A stretch of 64,000 bases of DNA. Source: Sindora glabra (lineage: Eukaryota; Streptophyta; Magnoliopsida; Fabales; Fabaceae). Shown here in pieces: positions 59,791-64,000 of this stretch. Each line of letters opens with the position of its first letter. The first letter of the stretch is position 1. The position numbers and the translations under genes were made by a program. The notes under the pieces are model-generated. The model was not told the DNA's origin, did no database searches, and was given only the letters and a program-made list of their open reading frames with translations. The stretch spans positions 71,317,135-71,381,134 of the forward strand of contig CM035234.1 in the NCBI GenBank assembly GCA_020226215.1, written 5' to 3'.

Positions 59791-60693
59791 TATTGATCTA
59801 AAAAATGGTTGCAACCATTTTTGGTAAAACAATATCTTTTAATGTGAAAACTCCTATATGCACATTAAATTACCATTATGAGGGGGGAAACGGCCGGCAT
59901 CCTTGCTCTTGGATGGTGGTAATGTAAGACAATCACACTGAAAATGTCCTACATGCTGATTAAGTGAGATAATCACTCAAAAAATAAGAATATTAAATGA
60001 TTTTTTCTCCTCACAAAAATTGCATCCCTTTGTTTTGTCAAATTTACTTGTGCATATGAATTAAGGATTTAAATTGTGGTTTGCAACCATAAACACTGCA
60101 TTTATATTTTTCATAATTTTACGTAGCAACAATTGTATTTTCTTGTGTTTGTTTGTAATTTCATTAATTGCAGTAAAATTTCAACTGTCATCCTAACTGC
60201 AATATAGAATTATGACATAAATGAGAAAAATGACATATTGTTTCTAGATTTTGTAGTTAAAAAATTATATCTAGAGTTATGATAATAAAATAAAATATTT
60301 TTTTAAAAAAAGTTGTCTTTCTTTGAATTCCTTATGTTTAAAATTAAATATTTATACAATATTTTTCACGATTTTATTACAGTAAAAAAAAGGGAGCCTG
60401 GTTCAAATGTGATTAATCCTTAAATTTTAAACATGTGCTAATATTTATGATTTATTAATTTAAAGTTAAATTTATTTAATATTTTACATTTCAGAACCAT
60501 TTATTAACATCGCAGCAGACCTTGTTGGAAAATCATGAAGGCAGAGGTGGATGCATGTTTGAAAGAGGGCTCAGTAGCTTCTAGAACTTAACAGTTTTGA
60601 CATAATGCTAGCAGCCTTCCACTGTACATTACAACTGCTCGTCCTTTTCACCCAATTATATTTATCAGACTGCTTTCCATGTGGGGTTGTTGT
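59791..60693 (+). repeat. Segment B, distal blocks
   Basis: 59791-59960 aligns with 25450-25600 and includes GGGGAAACGGCCGGCATC. 60325-60680 aligns with 30115-30505. The 365 bp between have no clear match in A and no gene. Two short ORFs in the region are not conserved. Confidence 0.7.
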
Positions 60694-61188
60694 CACAGCA
60701 ATAAAGATAAAATATCGATTATTATAATAAGTTTCTAGAAATTTTAAAAAAAAATTTATGCAGATGACATGATAATAAGTTTCTAGAATTTTTTTAAAAC
60801 AATTTAAAAGATTTTATATAGATAACTTTTATCATTTGTATATAATTTTTTATTATTTTTATAAAAATTAAAAAAGCCTATACAGTTGAAAAATATTATC
60901 TATATAGGTTCTAGTTTTAAAAAAAAATTTAAAAATTCCTATAAAAACAATAAAAATCATTTGGATAGAATTGAAATTTCCAGGGCCACTAAAAATTTGG
61001 CAATCAAATTTTCAAAAGTAATATAGATGACTTTTTTAGGATATATAGATGATTTTTTATTGTCTCAATAGACCGAATGTGTAAAATGATGCATGTGTCC
61101 CTTTCTTTTGGCTAATATAGATGATATTTTTTATATATACAAATGATTAGCATTGTCTCAATAGGTGGAAGGACAAAATGACACATGT

Positions 61189-62649
61189 GCTGGAATCATA
61201 CATGCACAGCGGAATAAAATTTTTGCACGATTTCCATCAAGGATCCATGCGAATTTAGAACGCCATAAATTAGGGATTAGGATTTATACCTTTTGGTCAA
61301 AAATCTTTTGTCCGCTACATAGCAAATCCAATCTGTTTCTGTCCATTTTCCAATCCAATCTGCTCTCCAAATCACGAATCGGAATAGAAACTAGAAGATC
61401 AGATCATTAGTGCAGCGTTTAATGTGACTGCACCTCTATGGTATCTACACGAACTCGTGAATCACCGATGAATGTCCACTATACACACCGGTTGTAATTG
61501 ATCTCCTTTCATCTCGTAGTGCTAGCTATGCCTCTTCAGGGGTTTTGGTCAAGGAGAGGTGCTAGGGTTTTCCATGCCTTTTTGGGGTGTGTGAATAATG
61601 ATAGTAATCCTATTATTACCCAATAAGCCTATTTAAATAGGTGAATAGAAAAACCTAATTTGGACTTTATTCCATGTACAATTATAGGCTTACTATTGGG
61701 CCTTATAATTATAACATGAATTTCCAAATATTAAGCTCAAACAATTTGGTCCATTAATTCCAAATTCACTAGGCTCTAAGTGTGCGACCCTACAGGCTCT
61801 CATTACGTTAGCAATGACCATTGATCATATTAATGATCATAAACAATGATTGGTGTCAAGTAACACATCATTGTTACCCAAGCAATAAGAAAGTCGGTGA
61901 TTTGATTAAACCTTTACACGTGATCATCACCTACGTCCTTTTGTCCTATACATCTAGATTGAGTACGAGACATGGACCGTGTGATTCTCGTATAACCCAA
62001 TCTTAAGGTTTCTTAATTCCTAAGTAAGCTGACTGAAACAAATGTAATCAACATCCCATGCCAATTCATCTGAGCATGGCCATGCATTTTCTCAGCTTTA
62101 CTTAATCAAGGGGCCTATAGATGTTACTCTTGTTACATAGGAGGGATAAATCCTATTTTGATCACACAAACCCCTCCGCATGATATGTGACATATCCAAT
62201 ATCTACCCTTACATTCACTCAACCATTAGTGACATAGAATAGTATCAAAATATGAAACTCACATGTAAGGAACCTTGATGATCTCAGGTCAAAGGACCAT
62301 ATTAATAATGATCACTAAGAATCACTCATGACACTCATATAATGATTCATGCAGTGTTTTTAATATGGGTCGGTCCAGTATACAAGTTCTCTAACTTGTA
62401 CTCATGTGTAAACTTAATATCCCATATAAGTCTTCACACATGCTAGTCTTAACATATCAAAGCAACCTAATCCACAATGATATATGACTAGGGACATTTA
62501 AGAATATAATTATTCTAAGGTTATTATCATAATTGAATATATTACGCAGAAAATATATATAAATATAATAATTAAAATTGTCATTTAAAATAACATGATT
62601 CAAAATTACAATCACCAATATGATTGGTTTTAGGGCATATACACTAACA
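61189..62649 (-). mobile_element. Solo LTR, 1461 bp, with target-site duplication
   Basis: It starts TGCTGGAATCATAC and ends GCATATACACTAACA. ACATG lies outside both ends (61184-61188 and 62650-62654). Restoring the empty site gives AATGACACATGTGCCCCT, which matches a neighbouring repeat unit at 61086-61104. On the minus strand it begins TGTTAGTGTATATGCCC and has a TATTTAAATAG box near 61630. Its central part shares blocks such as GAGCATGGCCATGCAT and AATCAAGGGGCC with the LTR fragment at 54534-55539, so it belongs to the same broad lineage. ORFs inside it are not genes. Confidence 0.9.
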
Positions 62650-63584
62650 ACATGTGCCCCTCTTACTCTACTAATTAAGATGACATTTTGTCATTTGTAT
62701 AAGGTACTTTCATATAAACCTATGCAACACTTCTCCTATTCCATTTCATCAGCACCAAGAGCAGCTCGTCATCTCTTGGCCTTCTCTACATTTCTCCTTT
62801 CTAGGTATGTTTTCTTCACTTTTTATTTTTTTTTACAATGTTTTTATCTTTATTTACTAATTTTTGTATATATTTCATTAAGTAATTAGATTTTATTGTT
62901 GCATTTTTTTATTAAACTTTCTTATTGTTAATTCATTATTTTGTTGATGTATGTTAAAAAGTTCATACACTAAATTTTTTTAATTGTATTAACATTATGT
63001 ATGAAAACAAATTCATAATGCTATAGATTAATTTGATATAATTGTTATTTTGTACAATGGCATATATATTTACTATGTTAAACATATAATGAGTATGAAT
63101 AATATTTTGCATATTTTAATATGATATTTAGTGTGAAAAATAATAATTTTTTGGAGTTTTATATGATTATTACTTCAAATATTTAATGATATTGATATAA
63201 TAGCTGAATATAATTTTTTAATGCTTTATTGTGTTAGTTGATAGAATAAATATTTTGCAAGGGTTAGTATATCTTTTATATCAAACATCTAGTGAGTTTC
63301 ATAGAAAATATGACAATAAAATTTGTAATATTTTTGACAATTATATTAATTAAAATATTAAATTATGTTAAAAATAGAAGTGTATAAAAATAAATAAACA
63401 TAAGTTTGACAATTACATGATAAAAATATAAAATCTTTGATGATGTGAAAGATTTAGTAATTTAAACAATCATTTAAAATATTAAAAAATTAATAATTTG
63501 AACATTTAAAAAATTACTTAATTAAATTCTCATAAAAATAAGTATTCAACACTTAATAAAATTATATTATTAAATAACAATAGA

Positions 63585-63905
63585 GAACAAAACATGTAAT
63601 AATTTAATATTATAAGTAAGTCATATAATGATGAATTAATTTATCATATTATATAAGAATTGAAGTAATAATTTAAAGTATTGAAAATATAACAAGCAAT
63701 GAATAGTAAAATATATAATAATTTAATATTATAAGTAAGTCATACAATGATAATTAATTTATTATATTATGTAAAAATGAAAGTAATAATTTAAAGTACT
63801 AAAAAAATATAAGAGCAATGTATAGTAAAATGCATAATAATTTAATATTATAAGTTAGTCATATAATAATAACAAATTTATTATATTATACAAGAATGAA
63901 AGTAT
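63585..63905 (+). repeat. Tandem repeat, period 119 bp, about 2.7 copies
   Basis: The block ATTTAATATTATAAG starts at 63602, 63721 and 63840. The intervening sequence is co-linear, with TAGTCATA-AATGATAA and GAGCAATG-ATAGTAAAA-type blocks. Confidence 0.9.
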
Positions 63906-64000
63906 TTGAAAAATAATAAAAAATTAATTTCATAATTACACTAATGAAAATAAAAAATTATATGATTTCAAATGTTTTATAATTTAAGAATTTAAAATAC

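Larger units (their letters stand above)
60694..64000 (+). mobile_element. CACTA-like element, incomplete at the window end
   Basis: It begins near CACAGCAATAAAG, just after the match to segment A stops. It carries the same AGATGAC...GTCAT palindromic units as 46150-50143 (60720-61180 and again after 62650). A leader-like stretch at 62720-62800, with CACCAAGAGCAGCTCGTC and a following GTATGT donor-like site, resembles 47460-47545 in the other element. A solo LTR is inserted at 61189-62649. The right end is outside the window, and the left terminus is only a fair match to CACTA. Confidence 0.5.

Noticed and set aside
61165..62006. ORFs at 61165-61410 and 61821-62006
   Set aside because: Both lie within or across the end of a solo LTR.

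Overview
This window is AT-rich plant nuclear DNA, almost certainly from a eudicot. The evidence is one spliced AP2/ERF transcription factor gene, CACTA (En/Spm) DNA transposons, Ty1/copia and Ty3/gypsy LTR retrotransposons, a tRNA-derived Au-like SINE, and long low-complexity AT tracts. I see no bacterial genes, operons, CRISPR arrays, rRNA genes or intact tRNA genes. I cannot name the species.

Layout. 1-7348: a decayed CACTA element with a broken ORF, split by a 1.67-kb solo LTR (64-1731, target-site duplication GTTAG). 7349-10436: AT-rich intergenic DNA. 10437-12530: the only convincing host gene, a two-exon group-IX-like ERF at 10905-12150, with its upstream region and 3' UTR. 13740-14217: an orphan core promoter next to a retroelement. 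14218-21950: a copia LTR split by a gypsy element (14800-20941, duplication ATTGA). 21951-30505: AT-rich DNA carrying duplicated segment 'A', simple repeats and tandem repeats. 31526-39454: a nearly complete but disabled CACTA element with two multi-exon pseudogenes. 40982-45136: a second disabled CACTA element. 45950-60680: segment 'B', an old direct duplicate of A, broken up by a CACTA-like element (46150-50143), a SINE, a copia element (50886-58006) and a solo LTR (59399-59790). 60694-64000: another CACTA-like element, running off the window, with a 1.46-kb solo LTR inside (61189-62649).

How the parts relate. The A/B duplication gives empty-site references for three insertions, so their order can be read directly. 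A SINE entered segment B, a copia element then landed in that SINE's box-B region, and a 368-bp piece of the copia gag was later duplicated around a fragment of a foreign LTR. The duplicated gag copies are about 99.5% identical while the copia's own LTRs are only about 90% identical, so the rearrangement (or a conversion, or an assembly error) is much younger than the insertion. The 31.5-39.5 kb CACTA lost its whole transposase core, and a duplicated 30-bp segment marks that deletion junction.

I did not find a convincing new biological system. The most distinctive items are the dense GTCGTCGC palindromes at the CACTA ends, the gag-LTR-gag chimera, the deletion junction with filler DNA, a three-copy non-coding module shared by A and B, and the truncated orphan promoter. 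Boundaries and identities were read and counted by eye.
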